Made by a program: the position numbers and the translations under genes
Notes under the pieces: model-generated
Databases searched by the model: none
Told to the model about the DNA's origin: nothing
What the model saw: only the letters and a program-made list of their open reading frames with translations
Assembly: GCA_014841835.1 (NCBI GenBank)
Contig: JACYUQ010000001.1
Span: 186,001-250,000, forward strand
DNA: 64,000 bases
Direction of reading: 5' to 3'
Source of the DNA: Oxalobacteraceae sp. CFBP 13730
GTDB taxonomy: Bacteria > Pseudomonadota > Gammaproteobacteria > Burkholderiales > Burkholderiaceae_D
Part shown: piece by piece, positions 8,781-17,320 of the stretch
How positions within the stretch are numbered: position 1 is the stretch's first letter
How the letters are laid out: every line of letters begins with the position of its first letter

Positions 8781-9757
8781 GATGCGATCGCCTGTGCGTG
8801 AATCACGGCAAACCAGCTGTGCGGATCGGTCCAGACGTGCGTGGCCTCGAAACCGGAGCGTTCCAGCAGCCCGATCGCGTCGGCCTGCTGGTATTTGTAG
8901 CTGTTCTCGGTGTGGATGCGTTCGCCCGCCTCGAAGCGGCGCTCGCCACCACGCCAGTGCACGGTCTGCACGCTGCGCGCCTCCAGGTGCATCTCGATGC
9001 GGCCCATGGCCGCGTTGTAGGCGCCCCGGTGCTGCCAGCCCTTGATGTCGAAATCGGCGTCGATCAGGCGATTCACGTGGCGCAGCAGGTTCAGGTTGAA
9101 CGCCGAAGTGACGCCCAGCGCGTCATCGTACGCGGCGTCGAGCGTGGCGGCATCCTTGGCCAGGTCGATGCCGATCAGCACGCCGCCATCGTTGCCGCAC
9201 TGCGCGCGCAGGCGCGTGAGGAAGCCCTGCGCTTCGTCCGGCGTGAAGTTGCCAATGGACGAGCCGGGATAAAAGAACAGGCGTCGGCCGGCATTGACCT
9301 GCGGCGGCAATTCGAAGCTCGATGAGAAATCCATGCCGAGGGCTTCCATCGCGATCTGCGGGAAGCGCTGGCGCAGACGCGACAAGGCGTCTTGCACGAA
9401 GTCGGTGGAGATGTCGATCGCCACGTATTGCGCTGGCTGCAGCAGCGGGAACAGGGCCGCCGCCTTGGCGCAGTTGCCGGCACCCAGGTCGATGAGAGTG
9501 GCGCCGGTGCCCGCGGAACGGGCGATTTCGGCGCCATAGCGCTCAAAGATCGACGCTTCGGTGCGCGTTGGGTAATACTCTGGCAGTTCGCAGATCGCTT
9601 CGAACAATTTCGAGCCAAGCGCGTCATACAGGTATTTGGGGGAGATCCAGGCGGCTGGCGCCTGCAGACCGGTGTGCAGTTCGTCGGCTTCGTGCGCGCT
9701 GTGACGGGGCGCCGCGACGTCTTCAGGTGTACAGGATGTCAGCATAGGGTTTATCAT
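8777..9757 (-). CDS. egtD: L-histidine Nα-methyltransferase EgtD
   Basis: SAM-dependent enzyme that trimethylates histidine to hercynine, the first step of ergothioneine synthesis. The SAM-binding motif is LIDLGAGNCAKAAAL, and family features include PKYLYDALGSKLFEAI, LPEYYPTRTE, FFYPGSSIGNF and the C-terminal ENSYKY. The frame is open to 9862, where a GGGGA sits before another ATG, but that N-terminal part has AT-rich codons unlike the rest. The ATG at 9757 gives 326 residues, close to the usual family length, so the start is uncertain between 9757 and 9862. It is first in the operon with egtB and yihY, and divergent from a PhnD-like importer operon. Confidence 0.9.
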   Translation of the reverse strand: MINPMLTSCTPEDVAAPRHSAHEADELHTGLQAPAAWISPKYLYDALGSKLFEAICELPEYYPTRTEASIFERYGAEIARSAGTGATLIDLGAGNCAKAAALFPLLQPAQYVAIDISTDFVQDALSRLRQRFPQIAMEALGMDFSSSFELPPQVNAGRRLFFYPGSSIGNFTPDEAQGFLTRLRAQCGNDGGVLIGIDLAKDAATLDAAYDDALGVTSAFNLNLLRHVNRLIDADFDIKGWQHRGAYNAAMGRIEMHLEARSVQTVHWRGGERRFEAGERIHTENSYKYQQADAIGLLERSGFEATHVWTDPHSWFAVIHAQAIAS

Positions 9758-9955
9758 TCGTGCCGCCACGACGCACCATGCGAGATGGCCTGTGAGTTTT
9801 GCTTCGCGTAGTTCTGGTATTTCTTTATTTATTTCTCTGTGTATTGCTGTTTTAGCTATCATAGCGGATTCCCCGGATTCGCCTAGTCTGCCTCACGCCA
9901 AGCGTGCTGCCCCTCGGGTCAGCCCCGTTTCATTACTTTTTAGACAAGAGCCACC

Positions 9956-10834
9956 ATGACCCTGTCCTTCCGCCGCAATGTTCTCAAAACCCTGTGCGCC
10001 GCCGCTGCCGGCACTATGCTGATCGCGGGCACCGCCCACGCGCAGAGCAACGGCGTGCTGCGTGTTTCGGCCATTCCCGACGAATCGCCGACCGAACTGC
10101 AGCGCAAGTTCAAGCCGCTGGGCGACTACCTGGCCAAGGCGACGGGTCTGAAGGTGGAATTCACGCCGGTGACTGACTACGCGGCGTCGGTGGAAGGCCT
10201 GGTCAACCGCAAGATCGACATGGTCTGGTTCGGCGGCTTCACGTTTGTGCAGGCGAACGTGCGCAGCAAGGGCCAGGTCACCCCGCTGGTGCAGCGCGTG
10301 GAAGACGAAAAATTCCGCTCGGTCTTCATCACCACCGTGCCGACCATCACCAAGCTGGAAGACCTGAAGGGCAAGACGCTGGCCTTCGGTTCGGAATCGT
10401 CGACCTCGGGTCACCTGATGCCGCGCTCGTTCCTGCTGCAAGCCAAGATCAACCCGGACACCGACCTGAAGCGCATCGCGTTCTCGGGCGCGCATGACGC
10501 CACCGTCGCAGCGGTTGCCGGCGGCAAGGTCGATGCGGGCGCGCTGAACATCTCGGTCTGGGAAAAACTGGTCGAGGCGAAAAAGGTCGATCCGAAGCAG
10601 GTGCGCGTGTTCTACACGACGCCTGGCTACTTCGACTACAACTGGACCGTGCGCACCGACATGGACCCGGCGCTGAAGAAGAAAATCACCGACGCCTTCC
10701 TGGCGCTGGACGATGCGACCCCGCAGGGCAAGGAAATCCTCGAACTGCAACGCGCCACCAAGTTCGTGACCACCAAGACCGCCAACTACGGCGCGATCGA
10801 AGCCGCGGCGAAAAACGCCGGCCTGCTGAAGTAA
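9956..10834 (+). CDS. PhnD-like ABC transporter substrate-binding protein, putative selenate/phosphonate type
   Basis: 292-residue periplasmic binding protein with a signal peptide (cleavage near AHAQS, about residue 29) and a type II PhnD-like fold. The opening RVSAIPDESPTELQRKFKPL, the PVTDYAASVEGL and MVWFGGFTFVQ stretches, and VQRVEDEKFRSVF resemble, from memory, the NCBI family of putative selenate ABC transporter binding proteins (TIGR04553) rather than PhnD of C–P lyase operons. That match needs a database search. It heads an operon with an ATPase and two permeases, 7 bp before the ATPase gene. No phn catabolic genes are nearby, whereas selD is 5 kb away, which supports an oxyanion such as selenate over phosphonate. 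Confidence 0.8.
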   Translation: MTLSFRRNVLKTLCAAAAGTMLIAGTAHAQSNGVLRVSAIPDESPTELQRKFKPLGDYLAKATGLKVEFTPVTDYAASVEGLVNRKIDMVWFGGFTFVQANVRSKGQVTPLVQRVEDEKFRSVFITTVPTITKLEDLKGKTLAFGSESSTSGHLMPRSFLLQAKINPDTDLKRIAFSGAHDATVAAVAGGKVDAGALNISVWEKLVEAKKVDPKQVRVFYTTPGYFDYNWTVRTDMDPALKKKITDAFLALDDATPQGKEILELQRATKFVTTKTANYGAIEAAAKNAGLLK

Positions 10835-10841
10835 GACCGTC

Positions 10842-11657
10842 ATGGCAACCTTTCGCCTGCGCGGCGTGACCGTGCGCCACTTGGCAGGCAGCCGCGCGCC
10901 TGCCCTGCATGCGCTCGATCTCGCGATCGGCGCCGGTGAACAGGTTGCCCTGATCGGCCCGTCCGGGGCCGGCAAGACCACGTTGCTCGCGACGCTGGCC
11001 TGCGCCCACCGACCGGGCGAGGGTACGCTGGAAATCCTGGGCCAGGAACCGTGGAACCTGCCACACGCCGCGCGCCACCGGCTGCGCGCGCGCCTGTTCC
11101 TGGCGCCGCAGACGCCGCCCCTGCCGGCACGCCAGCGCGTCGTCACCGCCGTGCTGGCGGCGCGCTTGCCGCACTGGACGCTGTGGCAAGCCTTGAAGTC
11201 GCTCGTGCGCCCGGACGATCCCGACGCGGCCCACGCTGCGCTGTCCCGCTTTTCGCTGGGCGACAAGCTGTATGCACGCGTCGACCGCCTCTCCGGCGGC
11301 GAACGCCAGCGCTGCGGCCTGGCGCGTCTGCTGCTGTCCGATGCCGAAGCCCTGCTGGTCGACGAGCCCATCTCGGCGCTCGACCCGGCTCTGGCCCGCC
11401 ACACGCTGGCCACGCTGCGCCAGGAAGCGGCGCAGCGCAACGCCACGCTGGTGTGCAGCCTGCACCAGGTGGATCTGGCACGTGAGCAGTTTGCCCGCCT
11501 GGTGGGCCTGCGCGACGGGCGCATCGTGTTCGACGCACCGCGCGAGCAGGTCACCGACAGCATGATCGCCGACCTGTACGCCAACGAAAACGTCGAGCCG
11601 CAGGTGGCGCCGCCACACGACACGCCCGCCCAAATCGCCGTCGGCGCCTGTTTCTAG
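10842..11657 (+). CDS. PhnC-like ABC transporter ATP-binding protein
   Basis: 271-residue cytoplasmic ATPase that powers the adjacent importer. It shows Walker A (GPSGAGKTT), Q loop (FLAPQTPPLP), the ABC signature (LSGGERQRCGLARLL), Walker B (ALLVDEPISALDP) and the switch His (SLHQVDLA). The motifs are intact. About 30 residues after the switch His, ending GACF, are poorly recognisable. It lies 7 bp after the binding-protein gene and 2 bp before the first permease, and so is certainly in the same operon. Confidence 0.9.
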   Translation: MATFRLRGVTVRHLAGSRAPALHALDLAIGAGEQVALIGPSGAGKTTLLATLACAHRPGEGTLEILGQEPWNLPHAARHRLRARLFLAPQTPPLPARQRVVTAVLAARLPHWTLWQALKSLVRPDDPDAAHAALSRFSLGDKLYARVDRLSGGERQRCGLARLLLSDAEALLVDEPISALDPALARHTLATLRQEAAQRNATLVCSLHQVDLAREQFARLVGLRDGRIVFDAPREQVTDSMIADLYANENVEPQVAPPHDTPAQIAVGACF

Positions 11658-11659
11658 GC

Positions 11660-12490
11660 ATGACGAGCAAGACCGTGCTGCATCCCGATCCGGCCTGGCG
11701 CGCGCGCCTGATGGCGGCCATCGTCTTCCTGTTGCTGCTGTACCCGCTGCTGGTCGCGGCCGAATTCAAACCGTGGCTGCTGTTCGACGCGCAAAGCCTG
11801 CGCGCGGCCGGTGGCTTCCTGCGCGATTTCCTCACACCGGAAACCGATCCAGACTTTCTGGCGATGGTGCTGCGCGAAACCTGGCAGACGGTGGCGATTG
11901 CCACCGCCGGCCTGACACTGGCGCTGATCGTCGCCATTCCCGCCACCTTCGTCATCAGCGAGCGCCTGTCGATTTCGCGCCTGGGCACGGGCCGCATCCG
12001 CCCGCTCGCCGGCGTCGTGCGCCAGGTGCTGCGCTGGATCCTGATGGTGCTGCGCTCCGTGCCCGAGCTGGTGTGGGCGCTGCTGTTCGTGCGCATCGTC
12101 GGCCTGGGCCCCACGGCCGGGGTGCTGGCGATCGCGCTGTCGTATTCGGGCATGCTGGCCAAGGTATATGCCGAAATCCTCGAATCGTCCGACGCGCATG
12201 CGACCGACGTCCTGCTGGCCAATGGTAGCGGGCGGTTGCCGGCGCTGTTGTACGGCGCTCTGCCCGATGCCAGCGCCGAACTGGTGTCGTACACCGTGTA
12301 TCGGTGGGAATGCGCAATTCGCGGCTCGGCCGTGATGGGCTTTGTCGGTGCCGGCGGCCTGGGTCAGCGGCTCGATGAGTCGACCAAGATGATGGCCGGC
12401 GGCGAAGTCGCCACGATGCTCATCATGTTCGTGCTGCTGGTGGCCGGCGCCGATCTGGTCTCGAAACTGCTGCGCCGGAGGATCGGATGA
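11660..12490 (+). CDS. PhnE-like ABC transporter permease (first of two)
   Basis: 276-residue inner-membrane permease with about six transmembrane segments. The binding-protein-dependent transport signature is in the C-terminal half: ESSDAHATDVLLANG and the PhnE-type stretch AIRGSAVMGFVGAGGLGQRL. It starts 2 bp after the ATPase gene and its end overlaps the second permease by 4 bp, so the two are translationally coupled and probably form a heterodimer. Confidence 0.88.
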   Translation: MTSKTVLHPDPAWRARLMAAIVFLLLLYPLLVAAEFKPWLLFDAQSLRAAGGFLRDFLTPETDPDFLAMVLRETWQTVAIATAGLTLALIVAIPATFVISERLSISRLGTGRIRPLAGVVRQVLRWILMVLRSVPELVWALLFVRIVGLGPTAGVLAIALSYSGMLAKVYAEILESSDAHATDVLLANGSGRLPALLYGALPDASAELVSYTVYRWECAIRGSAVMGFVGAGGLGQRLDESTKMMAGGEVATMLIMFVLLVAGADLVSKLLRRRIG

Positions 12491-13296
12491 AGGCAGACAC
12501 GACTCAGCGCGCCGCGATCCCCGCCCCGCCACCACGCCAGATCGGCACCTGGCTCATTCTCGGCGGCCTGCTGGCGCTGATCGTCGCCAGCTTTGCCTCG
12601 CTGCCGCTGCAATGGCGTGCATTCTTCACGCGCGAAGCCATCGATTCGGCATCCGAATTCCTGGCCGGCTTTGCGCCGCCCGATACCGCGCCGGCCTTCC
12701 TGGCCAAGACGCTCGTTGCGTTCTGGGAAACGCTGGCCATGTCGGCCATCGGCACCATCCTGGCGGCGCTGGTCGCCATGCCGCTGGCGCTGGCCGGCGC
12801 CGGGCGCATGGGCCGCGCCGCGCGCGCCGTGACGCGCCTGGTGCTCAATGTGCTGCGTTCGATCCCCGAACTGGTGTGGGCCGCAGTGCTGCTGGTGCTG
12901 GCCGGCCTGGGGCCGCTGGCCGGTACGCTGGCGCTGGCCGCGCACACGGCCGGCGTGCTGGGGCGCCTGTTTGCCGACGCGCTGGAAAACATCGAGCCGC
13001 ACGCCGAACAGAGTCTGCGCACGAACGGCGCGCGGCCGCTGGCAGCGTTTTTGTACGCGACGCTGCCCCAGGCGCTGCCGCAGATGCTGTCATATACACT
13101 GTACCGCTGGGAAAACAATATCCGCGCGGCAGCGGTGCTCGGTGTGGTCGGGGCCGGCGGCCTGGGCCAGATGCTCAAGTACCACCTGTCGCTGTTCCAG
13201 ATGCCCAGCGCCGCCACGGTCGTGATTGCGATGCTGGTGCTGGTGGCGCTGGTCGATGCGGCCAGTTATGCGCTGCGCCGCGCCCTGATGCGTTGA
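12487..13296 (+). CDS. PhnE-like ABC transporter permease (second of two)
   Basis: 269-residue permease paralogous to the preceding one, with about six membrane segments and the same signature elements: LVLNVLRSIPELVWA, ENIEPHAEQSLRTNGA and NNIRAAAVLGVVGAGGLGQML. Two separate PhnE-like permeases in one operon is a known arrangement for PhnCDE-family importers. It completes the transporter set. Confidence 0.88.
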   Translation: MKADTTQRAAIPAPPPRQIGTWLILGGLLALIVASFASLPLQWRAFFTREAIDSASEFLAGFAPPDTAPAFLAKTLVAFWETLAMSAIGTILAALVAMPLALAGAGRMGRAARAVTRLVLNVLRSIPELVWAAVLLVLAGLGPLAGTLALAAHTAGVLGRLFADALENIEPHAEQSLRTNGARPLAAFLYATLPQALPQMLSYTLYRWENNIRAAAVLGVVGAGGLGQMLKYHLSLFQMPSAATVVIAMLVLVALVDAASYALRRALMR

Positions 13297-13334
13297 TACT
13301 GACGCGCTAACACTACTTGCAGACACCTCACCCG

Positions 13335-13979
13335 ATGCTCGAACTCGACCAGCTCACCAAATCGTATGGCGGCCGCACCGTGCTGGCCGAACTCTCGCAC
13401 GTGTTCAAGGCGGGCGAATTCGTCGCCATCATGGGCGAATCGGGCGTCGGCAAGTCGACGCTGCTGAACCTGATCGCGGGCCTCGATACACCCGACGGCG
13501 GGCGCGTGATCATCGACGGCACGCCGATCTCGAACCTGGACGACGACGCCGCCACGCGGTTGCGCCGTACCCGCATGGGTTTCATCTTTCAGGCCTTTCA
13601 CGTTCTGCCGCACCTGACGCTGCGCCAGAACGTCGCGCTGCCGCTGCTGCTGAACAAGGCGCCGCTCGAGCGCGCCGACGCGATGCTCGATGCGGTCGGG
13701 CTGCACGGACGTGGCGGCGACTTTCCCCGTCAGCTTTCCGGCGGCGAAATGCAGCGCGTGGCGATTGCGCGCGCGCTGGTGCACCGCCCGGCCCTGCTGC
13801 TGGCCGATGAACCGACCGGCAACCTCGACCCCGAAACTGCCGGCAGCATCCTGCAACTGCTGCGTGACGAAACGCGCGCGCATAGCGCCGGCGCCATCAT
13901 GGTCACCCACTCCCACGCCGCGGCCGCCATGGCCGACAAGGTCCTCCTACTGACCCATTCTGGCCTGAAATTAGCGTAA
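13335..13979 (+). CDS. LolD/MacB-type ABC ATPase without a cognate permease
   Basis: 214-residue ABC ATPase with Walker A (GESGVGKSTLLN), signature (LSGGEMQRVAIARAL), Walker B (ALLLADEPTGNLDP) and switch His (VTHSHAAA). LADEPTGNLD is typical of the LolD/MacB/FtsE/SalX group rather than importer ATPases. The ATG at 13335 gives MLELDQLTKSYGG; a TTG at 13317 could add six residues. It follows the second permease by 38 bp, so it may be read with the importer, but no MacB- or LolCE-like membrane partner is nearby. PhnL of phosphonate loci belongs to the same class; an accessory role is possible but unproven. Confidence 0.82.
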   Translation: MLELDQLTKSYGGRTVLAELSHVFKAGEFVAIMGESGVGKSTLLNLIAGLDTPDGGRVIIDGTPISNLDDDAATRLRRTRMGFIFQAFHVLPHLTLRQNVALPLLLNKAPLERADAMLDAVGLHGRGGDFPRQLSGGEMQRVAIARALVHRPALLLADEPTGNLDPETAGSILQLLRDETRAHSAGAIMVTHSHAAAAMADKVLLLTHSGLKLA

Positions 13980-14151
13980 ATTCCGAGAAGAAACGCTCGC
14001 TTACCGCGAAATTAGTTAAATGTGCAAACGCGTGCGCGATGCAATCGTAGTAATATCGCAACGACCTGCCACAGATAGCCATCAGAACAAGCAGGGAATA
14101 TCCAGAACCAGCGGTCTGTCTTGAATCATGTTTACATCAGGGAGAACCGAC

Positions 14152-14442
14152 ATGACCGTACGGCAGAAAAAACAGGAATTGCTCGATGCGATGCAACGAG
14201 CGCGCGCACTGGAGCCGTCGAGCTTCGTGCCCAACAAGCTGCTCGACACGTTGATCGAGCGCATGCAACTGAAAAATGACGCGGAACTGTGCCGCGTGCT
14301 CGAAGTGCAGCCCCCGATCATCAGCAAGATCCGTCACCGCAAGCTCAATGTCGGTGCCACGATCCTGCTGCGCATGCACGAAAAATCGAACATCCCGATC
14401 CGCGAGCTCAAGGAACTGACCAACGACTCGGCGCTGCACTGA
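14152..14442 (+). CDS. Small Cro/C1-like helix-turn-helix protein
   Basis: 96-residue protein starting MTVRQKKQELLDAM, preceded by a good GGGAGA site. The C-terminal half looks like a Cro/C1-type helix-turn-helix: NDAELCRVLEVQPPIISKIRHRKL, then a helix ending RMHEKSNIPIRELKEL. The frame is open from 14128, but the start at 14152 has the better ribosome site. It is not part of a phage cluster. Its target is unknown; it converges on an AKP-rich DNA-binding-like protein. Confidence 0.7.
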   Translation: MTVRQKKQELLDAMQRARALEPSSFVPNKLLDTLIERMQLKNDAELCRVLEVQPPIISKIRHRKLNVGATILLRMHEKSNIPIRELKELTNDSALH

Positions 14443-14463
14443 CGGCGCGCGAGGGCCTCGCCA

Positions 14464-14964
14464 TCACGCCTGCGCCGGTGGCCGCCCGGTCCTGAGCTGC
14501 GGCAACGCCGCCAGCACGCCTTGCAAGGTCGCTACATCAAGCTGGCCCAGCAGGGCCACGCCAATGCGCAGCAATTCGCTCTTCTTGACGTCGATGCCTG
14601 CGCGCAGGCAGGCCTGCTTTACTTCCAGCAGTACCGCATACTCCCCTTCCGGCATCGTGAAGCTGTCGCGCACGAGCGCCGGGCGTGCTTCGCGGGCAGG
14701 CGTGCGTTCCACGATCGGGACGACCGGCTTGGCAGTGGCGCGCGGCGCGGCCGGCTTTCTTGCCGGACTGCTGGCCAGCGCCTTCGCTGCCGACTTGACC
14801 ACCGACTTGACACTGGTCTTTGCGGCGGGCCGGGTCGGCGTCGCTGGCGGCGCGACGGGCTTGGCGGGTTTGGTAACGGCCTTTACCGACTTGGCGGGTC
14901 TGGCAGTGTTTGCGGCCGCAGGTGCGGCGCGGGATGCTGATTTGGCAGCAGGTGTGCGGGGCAT
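14464..14964 (-). CDS. Histone-H1-like Ala/Lys/Pro-rich protein with a short conserved C-terminal domain
   Basis: 166-residue protein. Residues 1–105 are almost entirely Ala, Lys, Pro, Ser, Thr and Val (repeats such as KSVVKSAAKA), resembling the basic tails of bacterial H1-like proteins. The last 60 residues form a distinct domain beginning RDSFTMPEGEY, with two predicted helices (LLEVKQACLRAGIDVKKSELLRI and LDVATLQGVLAAL), reminiscent of an antitoxin-like DNA-binding module. The start at 14964 has GGAG upstream. The likely role is DNA binding or nucleoid association, by composition only. Confidence 0.65.
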   Translation of the reverse strand: MPRTPAAKSASRAAPAAANTARPAKSVKAVTKPAKPVAPPATPTRPAAKTSVKSVVKSAAKALASSPARKPAAPRATAKPVVPIVERTPAREARPALVRDSFTMPEGEYAVLLEVKQACLRAGIDVKKSELLRIGVALLGQLDVATLQGVLAALPQLRTGRPPAQA

Positions 14965-15248
14965 GAGCCGCTCCGTCGTTGAGAAGGCAAACAATATAAA
15001 CGATTTGGCAGTATGCTGTCGGACGGGAATGCACGGCGGGTAGCACCCGAATGCCCGCAGCCGACGCTAATTCGCGCGACAATACAGGCGTCATAGAGAG
15101 AAGTTTCTGTTTTTTCGAAGTAAAGCTTCGACAAACTCCTCTTTTGCAGGAAATGAAGCTGAATTATCCTGCCAAGGCGACGACTCTGCTGTAAACTTGT
15201 CGGCGCCGCGGGCTGCGTCTCGCGGGCCCCTGCGCACCCCAGTAATTT

Positions 15249-16355
15249 ATGAACCCGACCCAGGCCAGTATGCGCACCAAGACTCAATGGATCCTGCCGG
15301 TGCTGTTTGCCGCCGCGCTGGCCCTGCTGCTCCAGCATTTCATCGGCTCGATCGCGTGGGCCGGCCTGCTGGCCGTGATCACATGGCCGCTGCACCAGCG
15401 CATGCTGCGCCGCGGCTGGCCGCCGCTGGCCAGCGCCACCTTCATGCTCGTGCTGCTGATCGTGAGCTTCGTGGGCCCGTCCGTCCTGCTGTTCCATACG
15501 CTCAGCAGCGAACTGGCCAGCCTGCAGCGCCTGCTCATCAGCTTCAACCAGACCGGCGTGCCGGTGCCGGCCTGGCTGACCAATCTGCCGCTGGTGGCCG
15601 AACCGGCCGTCACCTGGTGGCTCGAACACCTGGCCGTGCCGGGCGGCCTGAATGCCCTCGTGCGCACGACGCTGGGCGACTTCATGCCACACCTGACCGA
15701 CACGGCGCGCGTCTGGGGCTCGACCATCCTGGCCAACGCCCTGTACCTGTTCCTGACGCTGTTGACGCTGTTCGTGCTGTACCTGCACGGCACGGCCGTC
15801 ATGCACTACATCGACGGCGCCGGCCAGCGCCTGGCGCCCCTCCAGTACGCCAAATTGCGTCGCGTGCTGCCGCTGTCGGTGCGCGGCACGGCGCTGGGCC
15901 TGGGCTCGATCGCGATCCTGGAAGGCATCGTGCTGGGTGTGGCCTACTGGATCGCCGGCGCGCCGGCGCCGGTGCTGCTGGGCGTGATCACCGGCTACCT
16001 GGCCCTGATCCCGGGCGGCGCGCCGCTGTCGTTCACGATGGTCTCGCTGCTGCTGTTTGGTCAGGGCAATTCGGCCGAGGCGCTGGGCCTGTTCACCTGG
16101 GGCGCGGTCGAGCTGTTCCTGGTCGATAAATTCATCCGCCCGAAACTGATCGGCAAGCGCGTGAACCTGCCGTTTCTGGCGGTGCTGTTTGGTCTGCTGG
16201 GCGGCGTGTCGACGCTGGGCGTCATCGGCCTGTTCGTCGGCCCCCTGATGATGGCGATCCTGTTCGGCTGGCTGCGTGACAGCACGCCGGCCGCGCCACT
16301 GGTGCTTACCCCGGTGACACCCGACACATCAGACGACACCCACGGGATGCGCTAG
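15249..16355 (+). CDS. AI-2E/PerM-family (UPF0118) membrane transporter
   Basis: 368-residue inner-membrane protein of the AI-2E transporter family (PerM, TqsA, YdiK). It has paired membrane helices at the N terminus (WILPVLFAAALALLLQHF, WAGLLAVITWPLHQRML), a central periplasmic or amphipathic region (about 80–190), and five to six helices ending in the family stretch IPGGAPLSF…LFLVDKFIRPKLIG…LPFLAVLFGLLGG. Substrate cannot be told: members export AI-2, indole-type compounds or Na+. Its last 27 bp overlap the 3' end of the convergent Ppx/GppA gene. The 284-bp gap upstream (14965–15248) holds only a short TCGAAG/CTTCGA dyad near 15116. Confidence 0.88.
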   Translation: MNPTQASMRTKTQWILPVLFAAALALLLQHFIGSIAWAGLLAVITWPLHQRMLRRGWPPLASATFMLVLLIVSFVGPSVLLFHTLSSELASLQRLLISFNQTGVPVPAWLTNLPLVAEPAVTWWLEHLAVPGGLNALVRTTLGDFMPHLTDTARVWGSTILANALYLFLTLLTLFVLYLHGTAVMHYIDGAGQRLAPLQYAKLRRVLPLSVRGTALGLGSIAILEGIVLGVAYWIAGAPAPVLLGVITGYLALIPGGAPLSFTMVSLLLFGQGNSAEALGLFTWGAVELFLVDKFIRPKLIGKRVNLPFLAVLFGLLGGVSTLGVIGLFVGPLMMAILFGWLRDSTPAAPLVLTPVTPDTSDDTHGMR

Positions 16356-17255
16356 CGTCGCGCCGAGGGCCCCGGCGCGCTGATGCATGTCCCACAGCGC
16401 GCCGACGCGCAGGCCGGCAGTGACCGGTGTGACTGCCGCGATCTCGAGTTCTTCCATCAATCCCCACAACAGCGCCAGCCCGCCAGCCAGATGCGCCCCC
16501 TCGCGGGTGGCGATGAAAACGTCGCGCAGGACCCCGAGATCGGCCTGCGTCAGCGGCGTACCCGTGTTCTGGCCCCGGTGCGCATGACCGGCCAGCGCGC
16601 GCACCGTGCCGCACGCACCATAAGCCATGTCCCAGCCGCGCGCGCCCAACCCTGCTTCGGCGAAGCGGCTACGGCTCGAGCGCACCGCGGCATCGAAGCC
16701 GGCCCCGTCAATCCGGCCGCTTGCGAAAAACGTCAGGCTCTGGCGCACCGCGCCGAGCGCGAACGATTCGATGCGGCGGATCGCCGCGCCCTCCCCGATC
16801 ACCAGTTCTGTCGACACGCCGCCGATATCGAGCACGAGCCGCGGCGCACAGTCAGGTGCGCCCAGTGTATTGACGACGCCCAGGTAGACCAGGCGCCCCG
16901 CTTCGTCGCCCGCAATGATGTCGACCGGATGCCCGAGCGCGCGCCCGGCTGCCGACAGGAACAGGGAGGCATTGCGCGCCATGCGCAGCGCGGCCGTGGC
17001 CACCACCCGCACCGCCTGCGGCCGCCAGGCGTCCAGCGCGGCCCGAAAGTGCGCCAGGCAGGCCAGCGCACCCCGCAGCGCGGCGCTGCCGAGCATGCCG
17101 TCTTCGTCGAGCGACGCCGACAACTCGACCTTCTCGCACATGGTCGCGACGAGCTCCAGCACGCCATCATTGAAACGGCCGATGTGCAGGCGAAAACTGT
17201 CCGAGCCAAGCTCGACAGCGGCGTAGATGCGGGATTCCTGATCGATGGTCGGCAT
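16329..17255 (-). CDS. Ppx/GppA-family phosphatase, divergent active-site motifs
   Basis: 308-residue protein of the actin-like ASKHA fold, family Ppx/GppA, which hydrolyses polyphosphate or pppGpp. This is the short form without the C-terminal HD domain. Recognisable motifs: AAVELGSDSFRLHIG (usually DLGSNSF), IIAGDEAGRLVYLGV (usually SGxEEARL) and VLDIGGVSTELVIG (usually DIGGGSTE). The Asp-to-Glu, Glu-to-Ala and Gly-to-Val changes fall at conserved positions, so activity may be altered. It ends inside the 3' end of the convergent permease gene. Confidence 0.82.
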   Translation of the reverse strand: MPTIDQESRIYAAVELGSDSFRLHIGRFNDGVLELVATMCEKVELSASLDEDGMLGSAALRGALACLAHFRAALDAWRPQAVRVVATAALRMARNASLFLSAAGRALGHPVDIIAGDEAGRLVYLGVVNTLGAPDCAPRLVLDIGGVSTELVIGEGAAIRRIESFALGAVRQSLTFFASGRIDGAGFDAAVRSSRSRFAEAGLGARGWDMAYGACGTVRALAGHAHRGQNTGTPLTQADLGVLRDVFIATREGAHLAGGLALLWGLMEELEIAAVTPVTAGLRVGALWDMHQRAGALGATLAHPVGVV

Positions 17256-17320
17256 GGCTCATGAGCATAAGCGGCCACCGTGACGGGCGCATTACATGAC
17301 CCTGCGAAGCGCGCCTGCAG

